Positions 1 to 8,481 of a DNA stretch of 45,529 bases are shown piece after piece. How positions within the stretch are numbered: position 1 is the stretch's first letter; each line of letters begins with the position of its first letter. Source of the DNA: Pseudomonas sp. Ant30-3 (lineage in GTDB: Bacteria; Pseudomonadota; Gammaproteobacteria; Pseudomonadales; Pseudomonadaceae); contig NZ_JMCL01000096.1 in NCBI RefSeq assembly GCF_000690905.1, positions 1 to 45,529 on the forward strand, written 5' to 3'. The position numbers and the translations under genes were made by a program. Under the pieces are notes generated by a model. The model saw only the letters and a list, made by a program, of their open reading frames with translations. It did no database searches and was not told where the DNA came from.

Positions 1-83
1 GAGGGAGCTTGCTCCCGCTGGGCTGCACAGCAGACCTCTTTGGGGCCGCTTCGCTGCCCAGCGGGAGCAAGCTCCATCGCCAC
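1..83. repeat. REP-type inverted repeat (family D), cut by window edge
   Basis: An imperfect palindrome. The left arm GAGGGAGCTTGCTCCCGCTG is mirrored by CAGCGGGAGCAAGCTCC at about 58-74. The same family (GAGGG-GCTTGC-CCC) recurs at 4407-4491, with relatives at 14132-14321 and 41111-41274. It lies just downstream of the CYTH/CHAD gene's stop codon. Confidence 0.8.
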
Positions 84-92
84 AAAGACAAT

Positions 93-1460
93 TTACATAC
101 GCAGCAACATCTTCCACGCACGGTTCTGATACACCGCAATCGCCTGCTGCTTGCGTGCATCCAGCGACTCTTCGGTGATCGGCTCGTTTGCCAATTGAGC
201 AAGCTGCTTGAGCTCACCATACAGGCGATCGATTTCCGGGATCTCCAGCACGCCACGGGCGTGGTGCAGCCAGGACTGGATGCGCTCGATGCGCGGCAAT
301 TGCTCGGCCAGGTCTTCCGGCTGTTGCTGATAGCGCTGCAGTTGCAAGGACGTGGCTTCCTCGCCGAGCAAGCGCGGTAACCAGCTGCCCAACTGTGCAG
401 CGCCCTGGCGATTGCCACGCACGTTACGATCGGCAGCCCAGGTGCGGGCCAGCAACCAGCGCGAAGTGTTCAGGGAAAACAGGCCCCAGCGCGGATCTTC
501 GAGTTCTTCGAGGAACTGCTCCGGCGCTGCTTTGCGCACGTCTTCGTCATCCAGACCGGCCAGCACCAGCGGGCGCCAGTCTTCGAGCAAGGCGTCGAGT
601 GCAACCCGCAGATCGTGCGTCGACTGACGCGGCGCGGCCTGGCCGAGGCTGCTCAGCAGGGCGCGCAATTCGGCGAGGTTTTCTACCCAATCCTGCAACA
701 GGCGCCAGTGGCCGTTGAAGCGGTACTGCTCGGCCAGTCGCTGGCTGCTGCTGAGCAAGTGCCAGCTCAGCGCGGCGAACGCGTCGTCCAGCGGTGTTTC
801 GGCAGTGATCTGTGGCGCTGGCAGGCTCAAGGAATAGCTGTTGGCGTCGTACAAGCGATAACCGCGCTCGGCCTTGCTGATGTCACATGGCATCAGCGCC
901 AGGGTCGCGGCCAGTTCGGCGGCCAGTTCCAGCAGGGCGGCCGGCTCGCCTTCGCGCAGCTCCAGCTCCAGCTCGCAGATTTCTTCTTTTTGTTTGCCGA
1001 CAATCACGTGGCCCAGGTCCAGCGCGGCTTCGATGACCACTTTGGTCTTGCCACGGCCCCAGGCGATTTCAGCGCGTTCGCGGACGAAATCGGTGGTGAA
1101 GATCGGCTTCAGGGTTTTCTTGTCGAGCTCGGCCAATTCTTCCGGCCAGCATTCGCCGTCGAGTTTTTTCACGTCGAGCTTGGCTTTGGGCAGGTTCCAG
1201 TCGTATTCGTTACGCTCGGACAAACCGGCAACGCTCTGGCCACGGGTTTTCAACGTCTGAATCACTTCTTCGCCATCGCGGCGCAGGCGCAAGGCAACCT
1301 TGGCGCGGGCCAGGTCGCGCTCAGGCGTGTCGAAGTACTGGTTCATCAGTTCACGGCGTTCCCAGCCACTTTTGTTGCGTTTTTTCAGCAATGGATGCTC
1401 GCGCAGGGCGGCGAGGGTTTCGCGGCTGACGCGGAGTTTGATTTCAGTTTCTTTTTGCAT
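93..1460 (-). CDS. CYTH/CHAD-domain protein, inorganic triphosphatase-like (YgiF type)
   Basis: A 455-residue protein. The N-terminal CYTH domain (about residues 1-200) opens with the family's ExExK signature, seen as ETEIK at residues 4-8; this lines the triphosphate-binding tunnel and binds Mg2+. The C-terminal half is helical and rich in Arg, Leu and Glu, as in CHAD domains, which are associated with polyphosphate. Family members such as E. coli YgiF hydrolyse inorganic triphosphate, and the protein should be cytoplasmic. The reading frame continues to 1592, but the ATG at 1460 puts ExExK at the very N terminus as the family requires, so I use it. The gene is divergent from argE. The exact substrate is inferred from the family only. 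Confidence 0.85.
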   Translation of the reverse strand: MQKETEIKLRVSRETLAALREHPLLKKRNKSGWERRELMNQYFDTPERDLARAKVALRLRRDGEEVIQTLKTRGQSVAGLSERNEYDWNLPKAKLDVKKLDGECWPEELAELDKKTLKPIFTTDFVRERAEIAWGRGKTKVVIEAALDLGHVIVGKQKEEICELELELREGEPAALLELAAELAATLALMPCDISKAERGYRLYDANSYSLSLPAPQITAETPLDDAFAALSWHLLSSSQRLAEQYRFNGHWRLLQDWVENLAELRALLSSLGQAAPRQSTHDLRVALDALLEDWRPLVLAGLDDEDVRKAAPEQFLEELEDPRWGLFSLNTSRWLLARTWAADRNVRGNRQGAAQLGSWLPRLLGEEATSLQLQRYQQQPEDLAEQLPRIERIQSWLHHARGVLEIPEIDRLYGELKQLAQLANEPITEESLDARKQQAIAVYQNRAWKMLLRM

Positions 1461-1626
1461 GGCCGGAAAATCCAGAATCGGGAGCGCAGCCAGGGGAATG
1501 TGTGGCTGCCAAGGCCGTGCAGTGTACAGGACTGAGAGAAGGTAGGGTCTGTTGACGCTTGGTGACAACCACGGCTCCGTCGAGGCCCTCACCCGGTGTC
1601 AACAGGCCTGACCAGCTCTGCGGCGG

Positions 1627-1656
1627 TTTATTCCTGTCGCCGGATGGTTCTATGAT
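1627..1656 (+). promoter_or_regulatory. Possible sigma70 promoter of argE
   Basis: TTTATT at 1627-1632 and TATGAT at 1651-1656 are separated by 18 bases. The -10 box matches the consensus at 5 of 6 positions; the -35 box is weak. The -10 box ends 29 bases before the argE ATG, which would give a short leader. This is by eye only. Confidence 0.3.
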
Positions 1657-1685
1657 GGTCTTCAATTCGGGAGTTGGAGTCAGCG

Positions 1686-2852
1686 ATGCCTTTGCCATCC
1701 ATGAAAGATCAGTTCGCTGCGCTGATCGCCGCACCGTCCGTCAGCTGTACACAGGCCAGCCTCGATCAGAGCAACCGGCCGGTGATCGATCTGCTGGCGA
1801 GCTGGCTGGGTGACCTCGGTTTTGCCTGCGATATCCAGCAGGTCAGCCCCGGTAAATTCAATCTGCTCGCCAGTTATGGCTCCGGCCCCGGCGGGCTGGT
1901 GCTGGCCGGTCACAGTGACACCGTGCCGTTCGATGGCGCCTTGTGGCAAACCGATCCGCTGAAGCTGACCGAGGTGGACGGCCGCTGGGTCGGTCTGGGC
2001 AGTTGCGACATGAAGGGTTTTTTTGCGCTGGCGATCGAAGCTGTCCTGCCTCTGCTCGATCAACCTTTCAAGCAGCCGCTGCTGATTCTCGCGACGTGTG
2101 ACGAAGAGAGCTCGATGTCCGGTGCTCGTGCATTGGCCGAGGCTGGCCGGCCGCTGGGTCGAGCGGCGGTAATCGGCGAGCCGACCGGGCTCAAGCCGAT
2201 CCGCATGCACAAAGGCATCATGATGGAGCGCATCGACATCCTCGGTCAGAGCGGCCATTCCTCCGATCCGCGCCTGGGCCACAGCGCGCTCGAAGCCATG
2301 CACGATGCCATCGGAGAGCTGCGCGGCTTGCGGCTGTTGTGGCAACGCGAATTTCGCAATCCACAGTTCGGCGTGCCGATGCCGACGATGAATTTTGGCT
2401 GCATTCATGGTGGTGACAACCCTAACCGTATCTGCGGGCAATGCTCGCTGGAGTTTGATCTGCGACCTTTGCCGGGCATGGATCCGAATGCCTTGCGCGC
2501 CGAGATTCTGCAGAAGCTCAAACCGGTTGCCGAACGGCATCAGGTGAAGATCGATTACGCACCGCTGTTCCCCGAAGTGCCGCCGTTCGAGCAGGCCGAG
2601 GACGCCGAACTGGTGCGGGTCGCGGAAAAGCTCACCGGCCATCGCGCCGAAGCAGTGGCGTTCGGCACCGAAGCGCCTTATCTTCAGAGCCTTGGCTGCG
2701 AAACCCTGGTGCTCGGCCCCGGCGATATCGCCTGTGCTCACCAGCCGGGGGAATACCTCGAAATGTCACGTTTGCAGCCTACGGTGCATCTACTACGGCA
2801 ACTGATTGAACATTACTGCCTGACGCCGGCAACAACGCGACACAACCTGTAG
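1686..2852 (+). CDS. argE: Acetylornithine deacetylase
   Basis: An M20-family di-zinc hydrolase of 388 residues that removes acetate from N-acetylornithine to give ornithine in arginine biosynthesis. Visible metal-site motifs are GHSDTVPFDG (His76, Asp78), SCDMKG (bridging Asp108) and CDEESS (Glu140/Glu141, catalytic base and ligand). The ATG at 1686 has GGAG at 1676-1679, six bases upstream, and is preferred over a TTG four codons earlier. The TAG stop codon at 2850-2852 lies inside the left arm of a REP palindrome. argA follows about 225 bases downstream; the REP between them argues for separate or attenuated transcripts. Pseudomonads mostly recycle the acetyl group with ArgJ, so the in vivo weight of ArgE here is uncertain. 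Confidence 0.93.
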   Translation: MPLPSMKDQFAALIAAPSVSCTQASLDQSNRPVIDLLASWLGDLGFACDIQQVSPGKFNLLASYGSGPGGLVLAGHSDTVPFDGALWQTDPLKLTEVDGRWVGLGSCDMKGFFALAIEAVLPLLDQPFKQPLLILATCDEESSMSGARALAEAGRPLGRAAVIGEPTGLKPIRMHKGIMMERIDILGQSGHSSDPRLGHSALEAMHDAIGELRGLRLLWQREFRNPQFGVPMPTMNFGCIHGGDNPNRICGQCSLEFDLRPLPGMDPNALRAEILQKLKPVAERHQVKIDYAPLFPEVPPFEQAEDAELVRVAEKLTGHRAEAVAFGTEAPYLQSLGCETLVLGPGDIACAHQPGEYLEMSRLQPTVHLLRQLIEHYCLTPATTRHNL

Positions 2853-2937
2853 GAGCCGGCTTGCTGGCGATGAACGATGACGCGGCCTATCTGATGATCT
2901 GCAGCGTTTGCATCGCCAGCAAGCCGGCTCCTACAGG
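2846..2937. repeat. REP doublet (family A) overlapping the argE stop
   Basis: A perfect 27-bp inverted repeat: 2846-2872, containing GTAGGAGCCGGCTTGCTGGC, and 2911-2937, separated by 38 bases. The same core occurs at 24852-24934 and 33230-33320, and as a single arm at 38089-38113. The argE stop codon is the TAG of the left arm. Confidence 0.9.
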
Positions 2938-3077
2938 TATAAATTGCAGACGTCCCAACCCGTATTCATGAGGAGAGCGCGCGTGTCGCCAAGCCTGTTC
3001 CGACGATAACCATCAGCCCGCTGTGCGTTTCCCGTTTCGCCCATTTTTTGGCTGCTATTTATTACAGGCCCTGGTTC

Positions 3078-4376
3078 ATGCCCGAATACGTTAACTGGCT
3101 TCGTCACGCTTCGCCCTACATCAACGCTCACCGCGATTGCACCTTCGTCGTCATGCTGCCCGGCGATGGTGTCGAGCATCCCAATTTTGGCAACATCGTC
3201 CACGATCTCGTGCTGCTGCACAGTCTGGGCGTGCGGCTGGTGCTGGTGCACGGTTCCCGCCCGCAGATTGAAACCCGCCTCGCCGCGCGCGGGCTGACCC
3301 CGCATTACCACCACGGCATGCGCATCACCGATGCCGCGACGCTTGAGTGCGTGATCGATGCGGTCGGGCAACTGCGCATCGCTATCGAGGCGCGCCTGTC
3401 GATGGACATGGCTGCATCGCCCATGCAGGGCTCACGACTGCGGGTGGCCAGCGGCAACCTGGTGACGGCGCGGCCGATCGGTGTGCTGGAAGGCGTGGAT
3501 TATCACCACACCGGCGAAGTGCGCCGGGTCGACCGCAAGGGCATCAATCGTCTGCTCGACGAGCGCTCCATCGTCCTCTTGTCGCCGCTGGGTTACTCGC
3601 CGACCGGCGAGATTTTCAACCTCGCCTGCGAGGACGTCGCCACACGTGCAGCTATTGATCTGGGCGCGGACAAGCTGCTGCTGTTCGGCGCTGATCCGGG
3701 CCTGATCGACGAAAACGGTCGTCTGGTTCGCGAGCTGCGTCCGCAGCAGGTGCCGGCGCATCTGCAGCGTCTGGGCAGCAACTATCAGGCCGAGCTGCTG
3801 GATGCGGCTGCCGAGGCCTGCCGTGGGGGCGTGGCGCGCAGTCATATCGTTAGTTACGCCGAAGACGGGGCGCTGCTGACCGAGCTGTTCACGCGCGACG
3901 GCGGCGGTACGCTGGTGGCGCAGGAGCAGTTTGAAGTGGTCCGGGAAGCGGCGATTGAAGACGTCGGCGGATTGCTCGATCTGATCAGCCCGCTGGAAGA
4001 GCAGGGCATTCTGGTGCGACGGTCCCGCGAGGTGCTGGAACGTGAGATCGAGCAGTTCAGTGTGGTCGAACGTGAAGGCATGATCATTGCCTGCGCGGCG
4101 CTGTATCAGATTGCCGATTCGGATGCCGGCGAGCTGGCGTGCCTGGCGGTGAATCCGGAATACCGGCACGGCGCGCGGGGTGATGTGTTGCTCGAGCGCA
4201 TCGAAAGCCGTGCCCGGGCGCAAGGCTTGAACACCTTGTTCGTGCTGACGACGCGCACCGCTCACTGGTTCCGCGAGCGCGGTTTCGTGCCGAGCAGCGT
4301 CGAGCGTCTGCCGTCGGCACGGGCGTCGCTGTACAACTATCAGCGTAATTCGAAGATCTTCGAAAAGACGCTTTAG
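3078..4376 (+). CDS. argA: N-acetylglutamate synthase (amino-acid acetyltransferase)
   Basis: First step of arginine biosynthesis: acetyl-CoA + glutamate to N-acetylglutamate, with arginine feedback inhibition known for the family. The 432-residue length is that of Pseudomonas ArgA. The N-terminal amino-acid-kinase-like domain (about 1-290) shows LVLVHGSRPQIE and SPLGYSPTGE. The C-terminal GNAT acetyltransferase domain (about 295-432) shows CLAVNPEYRHGARGD (acetyl-CoA loop) and ending FRERGFVPSS. The ATG at 3078 gives the family N terminus (MPEYVNWLRHASPYI); the frame stays open ten codons further upstream. The ribosome-binding site is weak. Its upstream neighbour argE belongs to the same pathway. 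Confidence 0.95.
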   Translation: MPEYVNWLRHASPYINAHRDCTFVVMLPGDGVEHPNFGNIVHDLVLLHSLGVRLVLVHGSRPQIETRLAARGLTPHYHHGMRITDAATLECVIDAVGQLRIAIEARLSMDMAASPMQGSRLRVASGNLVTARPIGVLEGVDYHHTGEVRRVDRKGINRLLDERSIVLLSPLGYSPTGEIFNLACEDVATRAAIDLGADKLLLFGADPGLIDENGRLVRELRPQQVPAHLQRLGSNYQAELLDAAAEACRGGVARSHIVSYAEDGALLTELFTRDGGGTLVAQEQFEVVREAAIEDVGGLLDLISPLEEQGILVRRSREVLEREIEQFSVVEREGMIIACAALYQIADSDAGELACLAVNPEYRHGARGDVLLERIESRARAQGLNTLFVLTTRTAHWFRERGFVPSSVERLPSARASLYNYQRNSKIFEKTL

Positions 4377-4406
4377 TTTGTGGGCTTGTGGCCTTTGTTT
4401 TGTGAT

Positions 4407-4491
4407 CTGTGGTGAGGGGGCTTGCCCCCGTCGGGCTGCGTAGCAGCCCTGAAGCCTGCAGAACCCAGCAGGGGGCAAGCTCCCTCGCCGT
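4407..4491. repeat. REP doublet (family D)
   Basis: GTGAGGGGGCTTGCCCCCG at the left is answered by GGGGGCAAGCTCCCTCGCC at the right. An inner GGGCTGCGTAGCAGCCC hairpin is visible near 4434-4450. It lies 30 bases past the argA stop and may act as a transcription or mRNA 3'-end boundary. Confidence 0.85.
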
Positions 4492-5044
4492 AGGTGTTCA
4501 TCCTGCCTCCATCTTTCCCTGCTCCCTCAAAAACTTCGACGTCTCGCCAATCGCCGCCTCTCCCGTGCCACCCTCCAGCAAAGCGCTGGTTTTCCTGTGC
4601 CTCTGTTAGCCCCCGGTGTGGTTCGCCGCGCGCGCAGGAAATGACAGTGAGAGCGATACAAAAACTGTAACAATTGGTCTGGATAGTGCGCGTCTGGTGG
4701 TCATGGAGCCTGTCCCTGGATTAATTTCGCCTAAAGCAAATCGATCTAAAAAAAGACCAGTAATACCCCTTAGGAATTAGCTTTCGAGTGAGGCGCCCCC
4801 TGGCGAATCCACCGGGTCTATTCCGAAACGGTATGAAAAACCAAACGGCCAAATCATTTGGTGCAGATTCGATAAAACCAGTCAGCAGCTGCCCCCAAAT
4901 CCGGGGATTAGACTATGGTCGTAGACGTACATAGTTACGATTGACTTACGAGTCACGGTGCGGCGCTAATCAAACATCTTAGGAATCCGGGGCGCATGAC
5001 TCCGGACCAAGAACACAAGAATTAGAAACGAGAGGAGCTTGATA
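4492..5044 (+). promoter_or_regulatory. Gene-free leader region of the first porin
   Basis: I see no credible coding sequence here. Three items stand out. A block at 4812-4840 (ATTCCGAAA...ATGAAAAA) recurs upstream of the second porin at 6612-6638, and ATACCCCT at 4763-4770 recurs at 6579-6586. A weak sigma70-like pair, TTGACT (4941-4946) and GCTAAT (4965-4970), has an 18-base spacer. A small hairpin, TCCGG (4986-4990) with CCGGA (5002-5006), lies about 40 bases before the start codon and is structurally repeated before the second porin. The ribosome-binding site is GAGGAG at 5032-5037. Confidence 0.4.
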
Positions 5045-6370
5045 ATGAATAAGTCCACCTTGGCCCTGGCCGTGGCCGTAGGGGTTATGGCGCAGCAGGC
5101 AGGCGCCGCCGGTTTCATCGAAGACAGTAAGGCGACAGTCAGTTCGCGGACCATGTATTTCAACGCTGATAACCGTGATGGCGGGGCGGATCAGCGTGAG
5201 ACTGCGCAGGGTTTCAAATTCGATTACCTGTCCGGCTTCACCCAAGGTGTCGTTGGTTTCGGTTTTGACGCACAGGCGCTGGTTGGGATTTACCTGGGTG
5301 GCGATAACAAGCATACGTACCCGAGTTCATTCTTCCCGAGTGAGTCCGGCAATTCAGCTGCCGATTCATGGAGCCGAGTGAACGGTAACGTCAAGGCGCG
5401 CTTCTCCAAGACTGAAGCCCACTATGGCGGCGCTCTGCAGCCTAATATGCCGATCCTGGTAGCGAATGACAGCCGTTTGCTGCCGCAGACCTTTGAAGGT
5501 GGCACCATCACCTCGAAGGAAATTGACAACGTGACATTCAACGTTGGTCAGTTGGAGCATGCATCGGGTCGCGCTTCCTCCAACTCGACGGGTCTGTCGG
5601 TGGCGGGTGCAACTCAAGAAAGCAATCAGTTCCGTTACGCGGGTGCTGACTGGAAGGTTACTAAAGAACTTACGCTGCAGGCCTACCACTCCAACCTGGA
5701 AAATTTCTACAAGCAGACCTTCCTCGGTTTGACTCACGTTTACCCGATTGCTGCCAATCAGTCCTTCAAGACTGACCTGCGCTATTTCGACAGCAGTTCC
5801 GATGGCAAAAACGGCGACGCTGGCTACGCGTTCAGCAACAACGGTGGGTATGCGAAGAACACCGGCGAAGTCGACAACAAAACCTGGAGTGCGATCTTCA
5901 CGTACACGCTCGGCGGAAGTGCTTTCCTGTTGGGCCACCAACAGGTCGGGGATGATGGCGGATTCGTTTATATGAACCAAGGCAGTGTGACCAACGATGG
6001 TGGTCGTAGTGAGGAAGCGGGCGGTGCGAGCTTCTACCTGTTCACTGACGCCATGATCAACGGCTTCGTTCGTGCCGGTGAGAACACTACTTTCGGTCAA
6101 TACACTTACGACTTCGCAGCTTTGGGTGTTCCAGGCCTGAAGGCATCGGCCGCTTACTTGCGCGGCGACGATATCAAATCGCGGACTGTTGGCGGTCCGG
6201 ATGCCACCGAGTGGGAACGTGACCTGCGTGTGGATTACGTGATTCAGACAGGCGCATTGAAAGGCTTCGGGACCACGGTCCGTCACGGCACCTATCGCGG
6301 CGACGCTGTCGGCATCGCCGATGCGGATCAGACCCGTCTGATCTTCAACTACACCTACAGCTTCCTGTAA
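5045..6370 (+). CDS. OprD-family outer-membrane porin (first of tandem pair)
   Basis: A 441-residue substrate-specific outer-membrane channel of the OprD family (18-stranded beta-barrel, monomeric channel for small carboxylates, amino acids and similar solutes). It has an N-terminal signal peptide (MNKSTLALAVAVGVMAQQAG, cleavage likely after AGA/AGAA). Next comes GFIEDSKATVSSRTMYFN, the conserved OprD start, and the family motif NLENFYKQTFLGL occurs mid-protein. It ends in the aromatic YTYSFL expected of a last beta strand. The ATG at 5045 follows GAGGAG by seven bases; an upstream TTG two codons earlier is unlikely. A terminator follows directly, so it is monocistronic. The substrate cannot be read from sequence; the ssu operon downstream makes sulfonates one option. 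Confidence 0.93.
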   Translation: MNKSTLALAVAVGVMAQQAGAAGFIEDSKATVSSRTMYFNADNRDGGADQRETAQGFKFDYLSGFTQGVVGFGFDAQALVGIYLGGDNKHTYPSSFFPSESGNSAADSWSRVNGNVKARFSKTEAHYGGALQPNMPILVANDSRLLPQTFEGGTITSKEIDNVTFNVGQLEHASGRASSNSTGLSVAGATQESNQFRYAGADWKVTKELTLQAYHSNLENFYKQTFLGLTHVYPIAANQSFKTDLRYFDSSSDGKNGDAGYAFSNNGGYAKNTGEVDNKTWSAIFTYTLGGSAFLLGHQQVGDDGGFVYMNQGSVTNDGGRSEEAGGASFYLFTDAMINGFVRAGENTTFGQYTYDFAALGVPGLKASAAYLRGDDIKSRTVGGPDATEWERDLRVDYVIQTGALKGFGTTVRHGTYRGDAVGIADADQTRLIFNYTYSFL

Positions 6371-6383
6371 ATACCACAAGAGA

Positions 6384-6411
6384 AGCCCCGCCCGCCGGTG
6401 GGGCTTTTTTT
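6384..6411 (+). terminator. Rho-independent terminator of first porin
   Basis: Stem AGCCCC (6384-6389) / GGGGCT (6400-6405) followed by seven T. It starts 13 bases after the stop codon. Confidence 0.9.
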
Positions 6412-6801
6412 CGCCTGCAATTCCATATATCCAGAATAGAGGAATGTCTAATTTTTTATTCTTTTTAGTTTGTCGCGGACAATTCTAAAGTGAGCCTCGT
6501 CCGCGGCTCAGGAGTGAGTCCACGACTCAATATCCACACCTTTCACTTTTCATGGTTCAGAAACTGACACCAAGGCCGATACCCCTGTCCGGGCGTGCTA
6601 GAGCGGTGCAACCCGGTATTCCGAAAGGAAATGAAAAATGCTGACATAGATTTTTTTGGGTTTATTATGCGCGCCCACTCAGATGGCTGGCCCTTGGCTA
6701 CATGGGCACAGGGGCTGTGCGCTCATTGCGCGAATCAGGATTCGGGGCACTCGACCCCGGACCGGTTACTCAAGAATTAGAAAACGATAGGAGCGAAACA
6801 C
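6412..6801 (+). promoter_or_regulatory. Gene-free leader region of the second porin
   Basis: No supported gene. Two short perfect inverted repeats occur: TGAGCC/GGCTCA at 6491-6510 and GAGTC/GACTC at 6516-6528. The block at 6612-6638 (CCGGTATTCCGAAAGG, ATGAAAAA) matches the first porin's upstream block. A hairpin TTCGGGG (6741-6747) / CCCCGGA (6755-6761) matches the first porin's leader hairpin in position. The stretch CAAGAATTAGAAA before the ribosome-binding site is shared by both porin leaders. Confidence 0.4.
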
Positions 6802-8166
6802 ATGAACAAGTCCACCTTGGCCCTGGCTGTGGCCGTAGGGGTTATGGCGCAGCAGGCAAGCGCCGCCGGTTTTATCGAAGACAGCAAGGCCACGTTGGGG
6901 TTGCGTAACTTCTACATCAATTCCGATAACCGTGATGGCGCGGCGGGCACTCCTGCCAGCCGGACAAATGGTGTCCAGAGCAAAAGCGAAGAATGGGGCC
7001 AAGGCTTTGACCTGCGGTTCACTTCGGGTTACACACAAGGCACCGTCGGTTTCGGTATCGACGCGATTGGCCTGCTGGGCGTGCGCCTGGATTCAGGTGG
7101 CGGTACAAACGGGGCCACCGCAACTTCTTATGGCGGCATTGTTTTCCCTAGCGAGTCCAACGGTGAAGCAGTTGATAACTTCTCCAGCCTGGGCCTGACG
7201 GCAAAAGCCAAGATCTCCCAGACCGAACTGAAACTGGGTACCTTGCAGCCGAAAAATCCGGTAATCGCAACCAATGACGGTCGTCTGCTGCCACAAACCT
7301 GGCAGGGTGGCCAGATCACTTCCGGGGAGATCAAGGACCTTACGCTGGTCGGTGGTCAGATCGAACACGTGAAGGGACGTAACTCCAGCAACAACGAGCA
7401 ACTGTCTATCGGTGGTGCAAACCCGCGTATAGCCAACAGCAACAAGTTCATGTACGCCGGTGGTGACTACAAAATCACTAAAGACCTGACGGCTCAGTAC
7501 TACTACGGCAACCTGGAAGATTTCTACAAGCAACACTTCCTGGGTCTGGTGCACAACTGGGCAATCGGTCCGGGCGTGCTGAAGTCTGGTCTTCGTTACT
7601 TCAACAGCTCCGATGACGGGGCTAACGGCAATACGCCCGCCTATTACAGCAACGGTAACTACACCGGTATGCAGAGTGGTAAAGGCAAGGTCGACAACAA
7701 TCTGTACAGCGGCCTATTCCTGTACACCGTTGCCGGTCACACCTTTGGTGGTGGTTATCAGGTCAGCAATGGCAGCAGCGACTTCCCTTGGTTGAACCAG
7801 GGCGACGGTTCGTCGAACTACACCATCACCGACATGCAAATCCAGAAGTTCGGCCGTGCGGGCGAGCGCACCTGGCAAGCACGTTACTCGTATGACTTCG
7901 CCAAGGTCGGCCTGCCAGGTTTGACCGCCGGTATGGTGTACCTGCGTGGCGACAATATCGACACTGTGGGTAGCAACGGCGCCGAGAATGGTTCCGGTCG
8001 TTCCGAGTGGGAGCGCGACCTGACGGTAGCTTACGTCGTTCCAGCAGGTCCGTTGAAGAACGTCGGCTTCATGTGGAAGAACGCTACATGGCGCAACGAC
8101 ATTCCAGGTCAACGCGACCAGGATGAAAACCGCCTGATCCTCAGCTACTCGATCCCGCTGTTGTAA
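6802..8166 (+). CDS. OprD-family outer-membrane porin (second of tandem pair)
   Basis: A 454-residue paralogue of the preceding porin. The signal peptide differs at one residue (AQQASAA against AQQAGAA), and the DNA of the first 90 coding bases is nearly identical. The rest of the barrel has diverged clearly while keeping the OprD landmarks: GRLLPQTWQGGQ, NLEDFYKQHFLGL, WERDLTVAYV and a C-terminal SYSIPLL strand. Start ATG 6802 follows TAGGAG. It has its own leader and terminator, so it is a separate transcription unit. It lies 315 bases before ssuE on the same strand. Divergence of the loops suggests a different substrate from its twin; neither substrate is known. Confidence 0.93.
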   Translation: MNKSTLALAVAVGVMAQQASAAGFIEDSKATLGLRNFYINSDNRDGAAGTPASRTNGVQSKSEEWGQGFDLRFTSGYTQGTVGFGIDAIGLLGVRLDSGGGTNGATATSYGGIVFPSESNGEAVDNFSSLGLTAKAKISQTELKLGTLQPKNPVIATNDGRLLPQTWQGGQITSGEIKDLTLVGGQIEHVKGRNSSNNEQLSIGGANPRIANSNKFMYAGGDYKITKDLTAQYYYGNLEDFYKQHFLGLVHNWAIGPGVLKSGLRYFNSSDDGANGNTPAYYSNGNYTGMQSGKGKVDNNLYSGLFLYTVAGHTFGGGYQVSNGSSDFPWLNQGDGSSNYTITDMQIQKFGRAGERTWQARYSYDFAKVGLPGLTAGMVYLRGDNIDTVGSNGAENGSGRSEWERDLTVAYVVPAGPLKNVGFMWKNATWRNDIPGQRDQDENRLILSYSIPLL

Positions 8167-8190
8167 CAGCACTCGCGTACCGCTGTAGAA

Positions 8191-8224
8191 AGCCCCGCCC
8201 GGCATAAGCCTGGCGGGGCTTTTT
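8191..8224 (+). terminator. Rho-independent terminator of second porin
   Basis: Stem AGCCCCGCC (8191-8199) with GGCGGGGCT (8212-8220), followed by TTTT. It ends the porin transcript before the ssu operon. Confidence 0.9.
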
Positions 8225-8481
8225 GCTATCTGCGCCGCGATAAACGCACTGCTGGATCTTCCCTGAAGGCCTGACCACGCCGGGCGCAACGCCACGGAAT
8301 GCTGCAAGTCGCCGCTTCGACGGCCTTTTTTATGAGCGGAATACAGTAAAACGCATAGTCCATAAACGAATAACCAAATGAATAAATATGATTTATAGAT
8401 ATATTAATCCCCTGTTAAGGTCTTCCCATCAAAGCGAGATCGCACACTGCGAATCGCCTGCACCGTTCAAGGAATATCTGA
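8225..8481 (+). promoter_or_regulatory. Upstream region of the ssu operon
   Basis: The stretch 8340-8410 is much more AT-rich than its surroundings. It contains the inverted repeat ATAAAT-ATG-ATTTAT at 8382-8396, about 86 bases before ssuE. In pseudomonads ssu genes are induced by sulfate starvation, with the LysR protein CysB involved; an AT-rich site here fits such control but no specific box can be named. I saw no sigma54 -24/-12 element by eye. Confidence 0.4.

Noticed and set aside
1680..2741. 353-codon frame antisense to argE
   Set aside because: No domain and no ribosome-binding site; argE motifs on the other strand are complete.
4409..4609. Small open frame downstream of argA
   Set aside because: Begins inside a REP palindrome; composition is that of non-coding repeat sequence.
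6595..6780. Small open frame between the two porins
   Set aside because: Overlaps the block and hairpin shared with the first porin's leader, and no credible ribosome-binding site or family match is visible.
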